Positions 1 to 8,599 of a stretch of DNA of 64,000 bases are shown here, piece by piece. Position 1 is the first letter of the stretch. Each line of letters opens with the position of its first letter. The stretch spans positions 1,225,501 to 1,289,500 of the forward strand of contig NZ_CP076132.1 in the NCBI RefSeq assembly GCF_018736045.1, written 5' to 3'. A program made the position numbers and the translations under genes. Under the pieces are notes generated by a model. It had not been told where the DNA came from. It was given only the letters and a program-made list of their open reading frames with translations, and did not search any database. This DNA comes from Flammeovirga yaeyamensis (GTDB lineage Bacteria > Bacteroidota > Bacteroidia > Cytophagales > Flammeovirgaceae).

Positions 1-45
1 TTTGATGATCTACTGTTAAATCACCTAAATCTTATTGTATATCGA

Positions 46-927
46 TTAATTATCGCTTACTCCGATGACTTTTATTTGGTCTTCTACTTTAAAAATAAGC
101 GGATATTCCCAAGTATCAGGCTCACCATCTCGATGTCCGTTTACCGACTTTTCATCGCTATTAACCTGAATCGATCGACCACTAAAAGTACGTACATCAT
201 TACTCTTATCAATATTTTTAAGGAAAAGTCTAATTCCCCATATAGCTCCTTTGAGCAGATTTGGAGAAGGAAGAATCGTCATTTCTAATTGTTGATCGCC
301 TACTTTGGCTTTTGGAGCAATGAATGCCTCGTTCCCATATTGAGCAGCATTCCCAACAGTCATTACAAAGGCCTTTTGCGTCCACTCTTCTTTTTGATCT
401 AATTGAATACCATACGTTCCTGTTTGATAACCTCCATACTCTTTGAAGATCGCTTTGATGTAGTTTTTCAACCCACGTCCACTCATTGTAGCGAAGACAT
501 GGGAAATATGTGCATCAAACCCTACGCCTGCAGTACAGAAGAAATGCTTACCATTAATTGTAGGTGCATCTAAAGCCAAAATATATTGTTTGATAATGCA
601 TTGAGCAGCTTTGCTCGTATTCATAGGGATCTTAAGATGTCTTGCTAAACCGTTTCCAGATCCATTGGGAATAATACCTAAAATACAGTTAGTACCGACT
701 AAACCTGTAGCCACTTCGTTGACTGTGCCATCGCCACCAACAGCTACGATAATATCGTTTTTATCACTTAAATTTTTAGAAAGTTTGGTAGCATGCCCTG
801 CGTATTCGGTGTACACAATCTGAGCATCAAATTTATTTTCTTTTAAAATTGATGCACTTAACATCGCTGCCTTTTTAGCTTTTCCATTTCCTGATACAGG
901 GTTGGCAATTAAAACAACTTTCTTCAT
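46..927 (-). CDS. diacylglycerol/sphingosine kinase-family lipid kinase
   Basis: A 293-residue cytosolic protein of the DAGK catalytic (YegS/BmrU/DgkB) family, which uses ATP to phosphorylate a lipid such as diacylglycerol. The N terminus has the family's NPVSGNGKA motif, followed by the nucleotide-binding GGDGTVNEV loop (about residues 64-72) and NGSGNGLARHL (about 87-97). Length and motif order are complete for the family. It is followed on the same strand by a PAP2 phosphatase and a GT39 transferase further upstream, which suggests a shared role in lipid-phosphate handling. That link is inference, and the 186-bp gap to the PAP2 gene may hold its own promoter. The exact lipid substrate cannot be read from sequence. 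Confidence 0.9.
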   Translation of the reverse strand: MKKVVLIANPVSGNGKAKKAAMLSASILKENKFDAQIVYTEYAGHATKLSKNLSDKNDIIVAVGGDGTVNEVATGLVGTNCILGIIPNGSGNGLARHLKIPMNTSKAAQCIIKQYILALDAPTINGKHFFCTAGVGFDAHISHVFATMSGRGLKNYIKAIFKEYGGYQTGTYGIQLDQKEEWTQKAFVMTVGNAAQYGNEAFIAPKAKVGDQQLEMTILPSPNLLKGAIWGIRLFLKNIDKSNDVRTFSGRSIQVNSDEKSVNGHRDGEPDTWEYPLIFKVEDQIKVIGVSDN

Positions 928-1113
928 GGATCATGTTTGTGGTTCAGTTTACAAAAGTGATAAAAAAACATCACAAAGTTAAATAACCTTGTGATGATTA
1001 GAGACTGTAAGATTCATATGTCGATATGTGCTCGACTGGTAAGAAGTGAAAATTGATTTTTAGAGAAGAAAACCCCTAAAAAACATCTATATAATTAAAT
1101 ACTCGATTACAAT

Positions 1114-1800
1114 TTATATTTTCTGAATAGTAGGTTGCTTAAATAGCGATGGAAGATCTTTCTTCCAAGGCTTCACTTTTAATAAATTATAGTTGTAGCA
1201 GATGTGAAGACTTAGGTAGACTGTAAATACACCTAAAATACTGCCGACAGCAACATCTAAAAAGAAGTGTTGTACTAAATACATTCTTGATATCCCCACG
1301 ATAAATCCATAAATCATTCCAGCAGTAATACCTTTCCAATTGGGAAATAATAGAATGATCATAGCGCCTATAACAAAGCCTGTAGTAGTGTGTCCAGAAG
1401 GAAAACTATTGGCCATATGGAAATGCACATCGAGTACTTGATGAAAACTTTCTGCTCCAAATTTTCCTGCAGGTCTAAGGTTTAATGCATCTCCCGTGAA
1501 GACTACTTTTTTTAATAATGCAACCAATATTCCGTGTAATACCGCAGAGATAACCAATACCGGCCAATACTCTTTTTTAACGAGCCAAACCAAGCCTAAA
1601 AGAGGAATTAAGAAGAGTCCATCGCCTAAGTTGGTGATGTACTTAAAGAAATAATCCAGTTCAATAGAATGGTTGTCGTTTAATAGATGTACCATCCAAG
1701 CAGTTTGTCTTTCTTTAGTGACTAATGCAATGATTAATGGAATAAATAGCAGTAAAGTAGATACCCCAAGGATGTTATAGATTTTCTTTTTTGTTTCCAT
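1114..1800 (-). CDS. PAP2-family membrane phosphatase
   Basis: A 228-residue polytopic inner-membrane protein of the type 2 phosphatidic acid phosphatase family. The three signature parts are visible: a K...RP segment (KKVVF...LNLRP), PSGHTTT, and SRMYLVQHFFLDV with the last histidine and aspartate. These are the active-site residues of the family, which removes phosphate from lipids such as undecaprenyl diphosphate, phosphatidylglycerol phosphate or lipid A on the periplasmic face. Its start overlaps the end of the upstream GT39 gene by 26 bp, implying translational coupling. The substrate is unknown; lipid-carrier recycling and lipid A dephosphorylation are both plausible. Confidence 0.88.
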   Translation of the reverse strand: METKKKIYNILGVSTLLLFIPLIIALVTKERQTAWMVHLLNDNHSIELDYFFKYITNLGDGLFLIPLLGLVWLVKKEYWPVLVISAVLHGILVALLKKVVFTGDALNLRPAGKFGAESFHQVLDVHFHMANSFPSGHTTTGFVIGAMIILLFPNWKGITAGMIYGFIVGISRMYLVQHFFLDVAVGSILGVFTVYLSLHICYNYNLLKVKPWKKDLPSLFKQPTIQKI

Positions 1801-3469
1801 TTGTATCAGAAAGTTGAGATGTATTTAAGTCAATAATTAAAAATGTATCCAACGATTCTTTTCTGGTTTTGGCGTTTACAAACTCCACGTTCATCGTCGT
1901 GATATGAAAAGACCCGTATTGCTTTACTATGCGAAAAGGGAGTTGCTTTTCCCTAAGCTCTTCTAAAAAATATTTGTTAGCATATACTAAGGGGCGATTT
2001 TCTATTGGTATAGTTTTGAGTTGTTGAAGATCAATATTGATATGATGTTTAGCTTCTAGGTAAAATTGAAATAGCCAACTATTCCCTACTTGATGTACAT
2101 CTCTACCTTTGTATTCTTCATTGATATATTTTGCCGCAGCGACACTCCCCTGATAAGTAAGCACATCTTTATAGAACACTTGATGTATGAAAGTTCCCAT
2201 CACTAAGCTGCAAACGACTCCCATGACTACTACTTTTTGATGTAGATTGGAAGTTATTCTAAGCTGAAAGAGCAGTATGCTAATGCATAGGAGAACACTT
2301 AATATCACTCCCCAGAAGTTTATTTCATCAAAATAGAAAGTGATAATTCCGATACATATCAATAAGAAAAGACCACAGTAGAGCTGTATACTTACTTTTG
2401 ATAGTATGTCTATCCATTTCTTTTTTACTGTATATCGAATAACAGTTTGAGAGGTATGAATAGCTAAAAGGGGGAAGACGATATTGGTATAATGAGGAAG
2501 CTGAAATTTTGAAACAGAAAAGATGAGGAAGATGATACCAAACCCACATATTGTAACATACTCTTTCGCTATTTTTCCATTTTTGATTCTTTGATAAATC
2601 ACTTCAAAAATACCAGCGTAGGCGATGAGTGCCCATGGAGCAAAGGCCCATAATAAAGTGTGTAAGAAAAAGAAGATATCTCCCTCACCTTTGATGGGGC
2701 CGGAGTTGAAAAATCGTCCAAACTGACTATCCCAAAGGAAGAATTTAATTCCGGAAACATTGGTTTCACCAAATACTATTTTCTCTGGGTGAGCATCAAA
2801 TTGATAATAGAGGGCAAATAGTTCTGGAAGGGTAAATATCAAGGTAAAAAATAGGACCAATAACCATCTTACATGTATAATATTTTTCCATTTCTTTTTT
2901 AATATCAAATCACCCCAAACGGCTGAATAGAGAATAATCAGTATAAAAACACCTTTTGTCATTACTGCAAAGGCAGAAAAAAGTGCAGCCGCGAATAAAT
3001 GAAGGATGGTATTTTTATTCGAAAACTGATAGAGATGGTAAATGCCTCCCATAATTAATCCCATCAGAATGGCCTCTGCTCGTACATCGTTATTGGATAA
3101 CATAATATGTAAAGCAGTACCTGTGATTAAAACACTGTATTGAGCGACTGTTTTATTATAGAGCTTTTCGGCTAATCGATAGGTGTACCAAAGGCCTACA
3201 CAAAAGAAGATAAAGGAAGGGAGTTTGTAGGCAAAGCTATTGATGCCGAAGATTTTCATGGAGATTGCACAGATCCAAAAAGGAAAGTGGGGTTTATCCA
3301 ACCAATCTTTCTCCCAAACGATTAAGTTGATAAAGTCGTTGGTGTTAACGATATGTTTCGCTATACATGCATACAATGCAGAGTCCACGTCGAATATATC
3401 GTTGATAAGTCCTAAGAAATTAACGCTTAAGACTGCGAGTAATAGTATTAAAAAGTGTTTTTGCTTCAA
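1775..3469 (-). CDS. GT39/ArnT-like membrane glycosyltransferase
   Basis: A 564-residue integral membrane protein with about 10-12 hydrophobic helices and a hydrophilic C-terminal periplasmic part, the layout of the PMT/ArnT (GT39, dolichyl-mannosyl-transferase-like) family. Members move a sugar from a polyprenyl-phosphate carrier to lipid A or protein outside the inner membrane. The first periplasmic loop has the family's acidic pair region (FDVDSALYA) and a WLDKPHFPFW stretch matching the usual D-K/H-P-P pattern. It overlaps the PAP2 gene that follows, so the pair is an operon. A second GT39-PAP2 pair sits at 29.8-32.0 kb. Acceptor and donor sugar are not inferable. Confidence 0.85.
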   Translation of the reverse strand: MKQKHFLILLLAVLSVNFLGLINDIFDVDSALYACIAKHIVNTNDFINLIVWEKDWLDKPHFPFWICAISMKIFGINSFAYKLPSFIFFCVGLWYTYRLAEKLYNKTVAQYSVLITGTALHIMLSNNDVRAEAILMGLIMGGIYHLYQFSNKNTILHLFAAALFSAFAVMTKGVFILIILYSAVWGDLILKKKWKNIIHVRWLLVLFFTLIFTLPELFALYYQFDAHPEKIVFGETNVSGIKFFLWDSQFGRFFNSGPIKGEGDIFFFLHTLLWAFAPWALIAYAGIFEVIYQRIKNGKIAKEYVTICGFGIIFLIFSVSKFQLPHYTNIVFPLLAIHTSQTVIRYTVKKKWIDILSKVSIQLYCGLFLLICIGIITFYFDEINFWGVILSVLLCISILLFQLRITSNLHQKVVVMGVVCSLVMGTFIHQVFYKDVLTYQGSVAAAKYINEEYKGRDVHQVGNSWLFQFYLEAKHHINIDLQQLKTIPIENRPLVYANKYFLEELREKQLPFRIVKQYGSFHITTMNVEFVNAKTRKESLDTFLIIDLNTSQLSDTNGNKKENL

Positions 3470-3602
3470 TTTATATCGTTTAGTTTTTATTTCCTGCTAT
3501 AGTGTAAATGTAGGAGCCAACTTTTAACGATGGATGAAGAAGAAATGAAATAATCAAAAAATGAAGGAGGGCAATATGAACGCAATAGAAATTCTTGGAC
3601 AT

Positions 3603-3636
3603 AAAAAAAAGCGATCTTCTAATGAAGATCGCTCTT
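3603..3636 (-). terminator. intrinsic terminator after the tRNAs
   Basis: The inverted repeat GCGATCTTC/GAAGATCGC with a 4-nt loop is followed, on the minus strand, by eight Ts. It lies immediately downstream of tRNA-Pro and would end the tRNA transcript. Confidence 0.85.
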
Positions 3637-3637
3637 G

Positions 3638-3712
3638 TCGGGATGGCAGGATTCGAACCTGCGACCCCCTGGTCCCAAACCAGGTACACTAACCGGACTG
3701 TGCTACATCCCG
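3638..3712 (-). tRNA. tRNA-Pro (TGG anticodon)
   Basis: A 75-nt cloverleaf reads on the minus strand: acceptor arms CGGGATG/CATCCCG, anticodon stem CCTGG/CCAGG around loop TTTGGGA with anticodon TGG, and T-loop TTCGAAT with stem GCAGG/CCTGC. The discriminator base is A, and CCA is not fully encoded. It follows tRNA-Ser by 7 bp, so the two are probably co-transcribed. Confidence 0.96.
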
Positions 3713-3719
3713 AACGATG

Positions 3720-3804
3720 CGGAGAGTATGGGATTCGAACCCATGCATCGGTTTCCCGATGACGGTTTAGCAAACCGCTCCATTAACCACTCTGGCAACT
3801 CTCC
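3720..3804 (-). tRNA. tRNA-Ser (GCT anticodon)
   Basis: An 85-nt class II tRNA on the minus strand with acceptor arms GGAGAGT/ACTCTCC. The anticodon arm CGGTTTGCTAAACCG carries GCT, a long variable arm pairs ATCGG with CCGAT, and the T-loop is TTCGAAT. The long variable arm is typical of serine tRNAs. It precedes tRNA-Pro in the same transcript. Confidence 0.96.
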
Positions 3805-3974
3805 ATTAAACTTTTCGCTGCTTATTTCTAAGCCCCTTTTCGTTTAATGCGATGCAAATATGCACGGTGAATTCATCTTATCCAAATCAGAATCGGTAAA
3901 AAAGTGTTAATTAAATTTATGATTTATACATTATCCTCAAAATCAATAATAAAAACATTAAAAAAAATTACACT

Positions 3975-4006
3975 TTTACTTTGCATCAATAATTATTTTA
4001 AATTTG
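3975..4006 (+). promoter_or_regulatory. candidate Bacteroidota-type promoter of the VWA gene
   Basis: A -7 box TAAATTTG (3999-4006) fits the TAnnTTTG consensus exactly. A TTTA at 3975-3978 lies 20 bp upstream, at the expected -33 distance. It gives a leader of about 90 nt. Confidence 0.45.
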
Positions 4007-4013
4007 CTACTGT

Positions 4014-4057
4014 CTGAGTGAAATATTTCTGATAAATTAGTCGGATGGATCACTCAG
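4014..4057 (+). other. inverted repeat in the leader of the VWA gene
   Basis: Perfect 7-bp arms CTGAGTG (4014-4020) and CACTCAG (4051-4057) flank a 30-nt loop just after the predicted transcription start. It could be an RNA hairpin or a protein-binding site; nothing in the sequence decides between them. Confidence 0.4.
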
Positions 4058-4100
4058 GGATTCATATTTAATGAAAAACATAGATCATTAATTAACAAAC

Positions 4101-5075
4101 ATGTCGTTAACACGTAGTCTTGGAATAGTAGAGTTGTCTTTAATTGGTGTTTTTATTCTTTTCTACGGATTCTATCTTTTAAGAATAATAAATGCCAGAA
4201 AATCTTTCAGAGCGAAAGGTGGCGCTACTCTTTATAAATTAATTTTGAGAACAGTTTACTTCTCTTTATTTATCATTTCCTTATTGGGTCCCACTTTTGG
4301 TGAAATGAAAAAAGAAGTAAAAGCAGTAAGTAAAGATATCTACATCTGTGTCGATTTATCGAAATCGATGGATGCCATAGATGTAAAACCTTCTCGATTA
4401 GCAAAACTAAAATTTGAACTAAAGCAGATTGTTAAGTCATTTAATTCTGATCGTTTAGGATTAATTGTTTTTACCTCTGACGCTTTCTTGCAATGCCCGC
4501 TTACGTACGACGGGAATGCATTGAATATGTTTATCGAAACCATGAGTACCTCGTTGATATCAAATACAGGTACCGATTTTGGTCCTCCTTTAGAAATGGC
4601 TATTCAAAAGCTGATGGATGCTGATGAAGGGTTGCCAACAGCGAAACAAGCCTCTAAAATCATCATTTTAATTAGTGATGGAGAAGATTATGGTAAAGAT
4701 ACAGGATCAGCAATTAGTCAGATTAAAGATCAGAATGTGAAATTGTTTACCATGGGAATTGGTACAAAATCAGGAAGTAAAATTCCGGCAGGATACCGTT
4801 TCAAGAGAGATAAGATGGGGAACGATGTAGTCACTAAACTTAACTCAGAATCATTGATCGATTTAGCCAACAGTACTGGCGGTAGTTATTTCGAAATTAG
4901 TGATGAACGTAATGATATTAATCGCTTGATTTCTTCTATTGGTAATATCCAAGGAGAACTAAAAAGCAGTAAAATGGCCGATGTAGGTGCCAATAAATTT
5001 TATTACTTTTTGATGGCAGGTTTATTACTTCTTGGGCTGGATGTTATGCTGGCGGTAAGGGTGATTAAAATATAA
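4101..5075 (+). CDS. VWA-domain membrane protein, Bat-like
   Basis: A 324-residue protein with two N-terminal membrane helices (about 10-30 and 48-66), a von Willebrand A domain and a C-terminal helix (about 303-322). This is the layout of the BatA/BatB aerotolerance-type proteins of Bacteroidota. The metal-binding MIDAS motif is intact (D85-L-S87-K-S89), with a second threonine-containing loop SNTGTDFG and the ISDGEDYG motif. The VWA domain would face the periplasm and bind partners through a divalent metal. Bat proteins normally sit in a moxR-DUF58-batA-batB-batC operon. Here the gene stands alone, ends at a shared terminator, and no partner is in view, so its exact role is uncertain. Confidence 0.82.
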   Translation: MSLTRSLGIVELSLIGVFILFYGFYLLRIINARKSFRAKGGATLYKLILRTVYFSLFIISLLGPTFGEMKKEVKAVSKDIYICVDLSKSMDAIDVKPSRLAKLKFELKQIVKSFNSDRLGLIVFTSDAFLQCPLTYDGNALNMFIETMSTSLISNTGTDFGPPLEMAIQKLMDADEGLPTAKQASKIIILISDGEDYGKDTGSAISQIKDQNVKLFTMGIGTKSGSKIPAGYRFKRDKMGNDVVTKLNSESLIDLANSTGGSYFEISDERNDINRLISSIGNIQGELKSSKMADVGANKFYYFLMAGLLLLGLDVMLAVRVIKI

Positions 5076-5095
5076 GACGCTAGTAGCGTAAAATA

Positions 5096-5139
5096 AAAGA
5101 GGGGTGCATTTTGGTCATAAGCCAATTGCACCCCTCTTT
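5096..5139. terminator. bidirectional terminator between the VWA gene and prmC
   Basis: AAAGAGGGGTGCA and TGCACCCCTCTTT form a 13-bp stem with an inner TTGG/CCAA helix. A-rich and T-rich flanks serve both convergent genes. Confidence 0.75.
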
Positions 5140-5160
5140 GTATATACTATTTGATGTTGA

Positions 5161-5994
5161 TTAGGACCAAATTCCTTCGACCATACGATCTTTACCCTGA
5201 AAATCTTTAGTGATACTTACTTCTTTAAACCCTGCATCTAGTAACAACTGCGCAGTTTCTTTTCCAAACTGTTCGTTGATCTCGAAATACAGTGCTCCCC
5301 CTTTTTTTAGTTTTTCTGCAGCCAATAAAGTGATTCTCTTATAAAAAATTAATGGATTGTCGTCATCGACATACAGGGCTAATTCTGGCTCGAAATCCAC
5401 CACGTTTTTATCCATAATTTCTTTTTCAGCATAAGTAACATAAGGTGGGTTACTTACGATCACATCCAAATCAGAAAATTCTTCTAGAGCTGCGGTTAAT
5501 ATGTTGAGTTCTAAAAACTTTGTTTTGCTCTCCAACTCCTTTGCGTTTAATTTTGCTTTCTCGAGTGCTTTGGGGTTGACATCAATTCCGTAACATGTTA
5601 TGTCACTTTCCAAATCTATTGTAATCGGAATACAGCCGGATCCTGTGCCAATATCAATTAAAACACCTTGTTGATGTTTCTGAAGGATTTTATGCACCAA
5701 TTCTTCCGTTTCAGATCTAGGGATGAGTGTATCTGGATTGAGATGAAATTTCCTGCCATAGAAATCACCTCTCCCCACTAAATATTGAATAGGGTAATGC
5801 TTAGAGAGTTGTTCAATATCTTCTTCAAGAGTTGTTGCAGATACATCTATAGTATTGCGGTCGAGCATCACATCAGTACGGTTTAGACCTAATCTCTCTT
5901 CAAGCCATAAATAGGCAATACTATTGGCTTCGTTTATATCATATATTGACGATAAACGCTCAGCTATCGACTGTTGTATTTCTCTTGCTGTCAT
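5161..5994 (-). CDS. prmC: peptide chain release factor N5-glutamine methyltransferase
   Basis: A 277-residue protein. PrmC (HemK) uses S-adenosylmethionine to methylate the glutamine of the GGQ motif in release factors 1 and 2, which boosts translation termination. An N-terminal helical release-factor-binding domain (1-75) precedes the Rossmann methyltransferase with the SAM loop IDIGTGSG (113-120) and the catalytic NPPY motif (182-185) that contacts the target glutamine. Length is normal. It is a single gene converging on the VWA gene, with a good promoter just upstream. Confidence 0.95.
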   Translation of the reverse strand: MTAREIQQSIAERLSSIYDINEANSIAYLWLEERLGLNRTDVMLDRNTIDVSATTLEEDIEQLSKHYPIQYLVGRGDFYGRKFHLNPDTLIPRSETEELVHKILQKHQQGVLIDIGTGSGCIPITIDLESDITCYGIDVNPKALEKAKLNAKELESKTKFLELNILTAALEEFSDLDVIVSNPPYVTYAEKEIMDKNVVDFEPELALYVDDDNPLIFYKRITLLAAEKLKKGGALYFEINEQFGKETAQLLLDAGFKEVSITKDFQGKDRMVEGIWS

Positions 5995-6010
5995 CTTTTA
6001 AAATTTAATG

Positions 6011-6043
6011 CAAAATTAGAAGATAATAAGAATCATCTTCAAA
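6011..6043 (-). promoter_or_regulatory. candidate promoter of prmC
   Basis: Read on the minus strand, TTTG (6040-6043) is followed after 21 bp by TAATTTTG (6011-6018). Both boxes match the Bacteroidota -33/-7 consensus. The predicted start lies about 13 nt before the prmC ATG. Confidence 0.55.
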
Positions 6044-6177
6044 ATTTCTCCTAATAGTATGAAATATTGCCCGAAAAGAATGATTTTTGCAACAATGTTT
6101 CTTTTGTATGGTTCTATGTTTCGATATTAATAACCATACATTCAACTACCTCAACATTTGGATATACCTAATAAATA

Positions 6178-6663
6178 ATGAAAATAAGAAAAAATGCCGC
6201 TCCTACGAAAGAGGCGATGATAGAAATGTCTATTAAATATATAGAAGATAAAGGAGAATGGTCACTTAGAAAATTAGCTAGCTATTGCGGTACAACTACC
6301 AAAGTATTTTATACTCGTTTTGAAGGAGAAGAAGGCTTAGTGGAAGCAATAATTAATTTTATTGGTAAGAAGAAAGCCCAACAATACAAAAGTTTAGAGC
6401 AATCTATTCGTGCGTTTTATTTTTTCGAACAAGAGTTTTATAAAGAAAATAAAACCATTTTAGAGTTTTTATCTTCAAGAGGGAAAGGAGCCAATCCTTT
6501 TACTGAACATCTAAGAGAACCTTATCTAAATCTATTTAATGGAGATATCAATAAAGTAATTTTTGCAGGTACCGTAATGTTAGGAGTACAAGCTTTAATG
6601 TCTAAAGGTGTACCATTAGATCATGATGTGACTATTGGTTTTCTAGAAAAGGGTATTGAATAA
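6178..6663 (+). CDS. TetR/AcrR-like transcriptional regulator
   Basis: A 161-residue protein, short for a TetR regulator (usually 190-220). The N-terminal region (about 10-55) fits a TetR helix-turn-helix: a first helix TKEAMIEMSIKYIEDKG, then WSLRKLASYCGTTTKVFYTRF, where the recognition helix and the F-Y-x-x-F tail occupy their usual places. The remaining 100 residues are helical and would form a small ligand or dimer domain. There is no obvious target beside it: prmC is divergent and umuC converges. It may act on its own promoter or on distant genes. The assignment rests on the HTH pattern only. Confidence 0.7.
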   Translation: MKIRKNAAPTKEAMIEMSIKYIEDKGEWSLRKLASYCGTTTKVFYTRFEGEEGLVEAIINFIGKKKAQQYKSLEQSIRAFYFFEQEFYKENKTILEFLSSRGKGANPFTEHLREPYLNLFNGDINKVIFAGTVMLGVQALMSKGVPLDHDVTIGFLEKGIE

Positions 6664-7117
6664 AGGTTTATCCTGTTTTTTGGGATTTAGTAAATAGCTA
6701 TAAAAAAGAAAAAGGTCGTGCTCATAGAGCAGGACCTTTAACAACTTAGCTAAAAACTAAAACCAATTAAAAATGAGATTTTTATAAATATCCTTCCACA
6801 CAAGGTGAAAGTACGTTTTATGTCTGTTTCAATAACTAACCTATCTAACTCGATCAACGCCCTTTTTGTTCCACTTTTTGCCAAACATTAAAAGGTATTA
6901 ACCTTATCTTTGATTAGTACATTACAAAAGTGAGAAAAATCCTATGAAAAACAATAAGATTCATTGAAAAAAATGTATTCATGTGATATTTAATTCATTT
7001 TTTAAGATTATCAAATAGTAATTTACACTCTATAACCTATACATTTTTGTTTGTAAACTATTCTTAACACTTCGTGAGTGGGTTTCATTTATTTACGATT
7101 GTTTAATCAATTTAAGA
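6664..7117. other. gene-free region between the TetR-like gene and umuC
   Basis: 454 bp without a convincing open frame. It holds one clear hairpin at 6711-6739 (listed separately) and AT-rich sequence. A small inverted repeat AAGGT/ACCTT lies near 6890-6906. The minus strand here is either a long 3' end of the umuC message or an independent small RNA. Confidence 0.5.
6700..6739 (-). terminator. intrinsic terminator, minus strand
   Basis: AAAGGTC/GACCTTT arms with an inner GCT/AGC helix are followed on the minus strand by CTTTTTCTTTTTT. It lies 380 bp past the umuC stop and may also help end the TetR-like transcript from the other side. Confidence 0.6.
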
Positions 7118-8419
7118 TTATCTAACACTTAGAAAATCACCGATATGTGTAGTAAAATTAGGTGATTTATGCTCTTGTTTCATGTCGAACCCATTACGGT
7201 GTGCAATGCGTTGTGTACCGAAGACTACAGTGTTTTTACCCATCTTGTTATTTAGTTTGTCTATAGTGGATAATAAGTTACTTCTCCGTGTAAGGTATTG
7301 GGAAGTACACGATGTTTCTAAAGAAAGTTGCCTTGAATAGTTGGGGCAAATGTCCATTACATAAATTCCAGCCTTTCTGTAATTGTGTCCTTTTCTATAA
7401 ATATCTTTTAATAATGGCAAAAGTACCTTGATTAATGTGGCGGTGTCATCAGTAGGTATATCGAGTTTTGTTCCTTTGGACCCGTAATAGGGATTTTGTT
7501 CTCTATGTTTATCGGTACTTACAAATACAGACACTCGTTTGGTACAAGAATTTTGTTTTCTGAGTTTTTCGGCGACCATAGCAGCGAAACCTGCAACGAT
7601 TTCTTTTAATCTTTTCCAATCACTTAGAGGTTTGGAAAAGGTTCTGGCTGTACCTATCCCTTTTTTCTTAGGGACATGTGCTACGAAGGAATTCATTCGA
7701 ATGCCTTGAAGTTCCTTATAGATACGCCAAACAGGAGTGTGCCATTGCTTTTTGATTTTTCCCTCGGGAAGATCCATAAAACTACCAATTGTACGAATGT
7801 TGAATTCGTTTAACGATTTAGTGTGTTGCCTACCAACTCCCCAAAGTTCGTCCACAGGCCAATGGGCCATATATTTTTTGTCATTTTCGAAAGAAGTAAA
7901 TTCACACACCCCATCAAAGCGATCGTCTTTTTTGGCGACATGATTGGCTAATTTTGCGAGAGTTTTGGTAGGGGCAATACCTATAGCCACAGGAATACCT
8001 GTTTCCCTCATGACTCTTTCTTTAATTATTTGTCCAATTTCTTCTGTCCCTTCTGTCTGACTAAGGTCGAGAAAGGCTTCGTCTATAGAGTAGACTTCTA
8101 TGGCATGGGCGTATTGTTTTAAAATACTCATTACTCTCTTAGAGAGGCTAGCATATAAGGCATAATTAGAAGAAAAAACAGCAACGTCGTGTTTGTGGAT
8201 AATGTTTTTTACTTTAAAAAATGGAGTACCCATTTTTAACCCTAGCTTTTTTGCTTCTTTACTGCCTGCAACTACACAGCCATCATTATTAGAGAGTACC
8301 ACAACAGGTCGGTGTGCTAAATCTGGTCGAAATACTTTTTCGCAAGAAGCGTAGAAACTATTACAGTCTACTAGGGCATATTTTTTTTGTTGTCTACCAA
8401 AAATATCTTCTTTTCCCAT
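7118..8419 (-). CDS. umuC: Y-family DNA polymerase, UmuC-like
   Basis: A 433-residue error-prone translesion polymerase. The palm-domain metal sites are intact: [13 protein letters not shown] at about residues 18-30 and [10 protein letters not shown] at about 115-124. The [15 protein letters not shown] fingers motif and the C-terminal little-finger and UmuC-specific tail are present. UmuC is the catalytic subunit of polymerase V and normally needs a processed UmuD partner, often encoded directly upstream. No umuD-like frame occurs in the 596 bp upstream or anywhere in the window, so UmuD must lie elsewhere or be missing. Expression is expected to respond to DNA damage, but no SOS box is recognisable. 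Confidence 0.93.
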   Translation of the reverse strand: MGKEDIFGRQQKKYALVDCNSFYASCEKVFRPDLAHRPVVVLSNNDGCVVAGSKEAKKLGLKMGTPFFKVKNIIHKHDVAVFSSNYALYASLSKRVMSILKQYAHAIEVYSIDEAFLDLSQTEGTEEIGQIIKERVMRETGIPVAIGIAPTKTLAKLANHVAKKDDRFDGVCEFTSFENDKKYMAHWPVDELWGVGRQHTKSLNEFNIRTIGSFMDLPEGKIKKQWHTPVWRIYKELQGIRMNSFVAHVPKKKGIGTARTFSKPLSDWKRLKEIVAGFAAMVAEKLRKQNSCTKRVSVFVSTDKHREQNPYYGSKGTKLDIPTDDTATLIKVLLPLLKDIYRKGHNYRKAGIYVMDICPNYSRQLSLETSCTSQYLTRRSNLLSTIDKLNNKMGKNTVVFGTQRIAHRNGFDMKQEHKSPNFTTHIGDFLSVR

Positions 8420-8461
8420 TTTTTATTTATTGAAATATCAGAAAGTACCATTTATTATGCT

Positions 8462-8469
8462 CAAATTTA
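8462..8469 (-). promoter_or_regulatory. candidate -7 box of umuC
   Basis: TAAATTTG on the minus strand matches TAnnTTTG exactly and would start transcription about 40 nt before the umuC ATG. No convincing -33 box accompanies it. Confidence 0.3.
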
Positions 8470-8599
8470 ATAAAATGATCGAATAATAATCATTTTAAGT
8501 TTATATAATTAACAAAATAGTTGTTTTACTAGTTCAATTCCACTTTTTTTATCTCGAAAAGAAAAAAATACATCCTTAACATTCTTTTAACATATAAAA

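Noticed and set aside
46-3469. One operon from GT39 through PAP2 to the lipid kinase
   Set aside because: Only the GT39-PAP2 overlap is secure; the 186-bp gap before the kinase leaves co-transcription open, so it is not claimed.
3480-3847. Open frames on both strands across the tRNA genes
   Set aside because: They cover the two cloverleaf tRNAs exactly and have no protein-like composition.
8520-8545. TAGT...ACTA inverted repeat upstream of umuC as an SOS operator
   Set aside because: Arms are only 4 bp and match no SOS box I know; chance is likely in AT-rich DNA.
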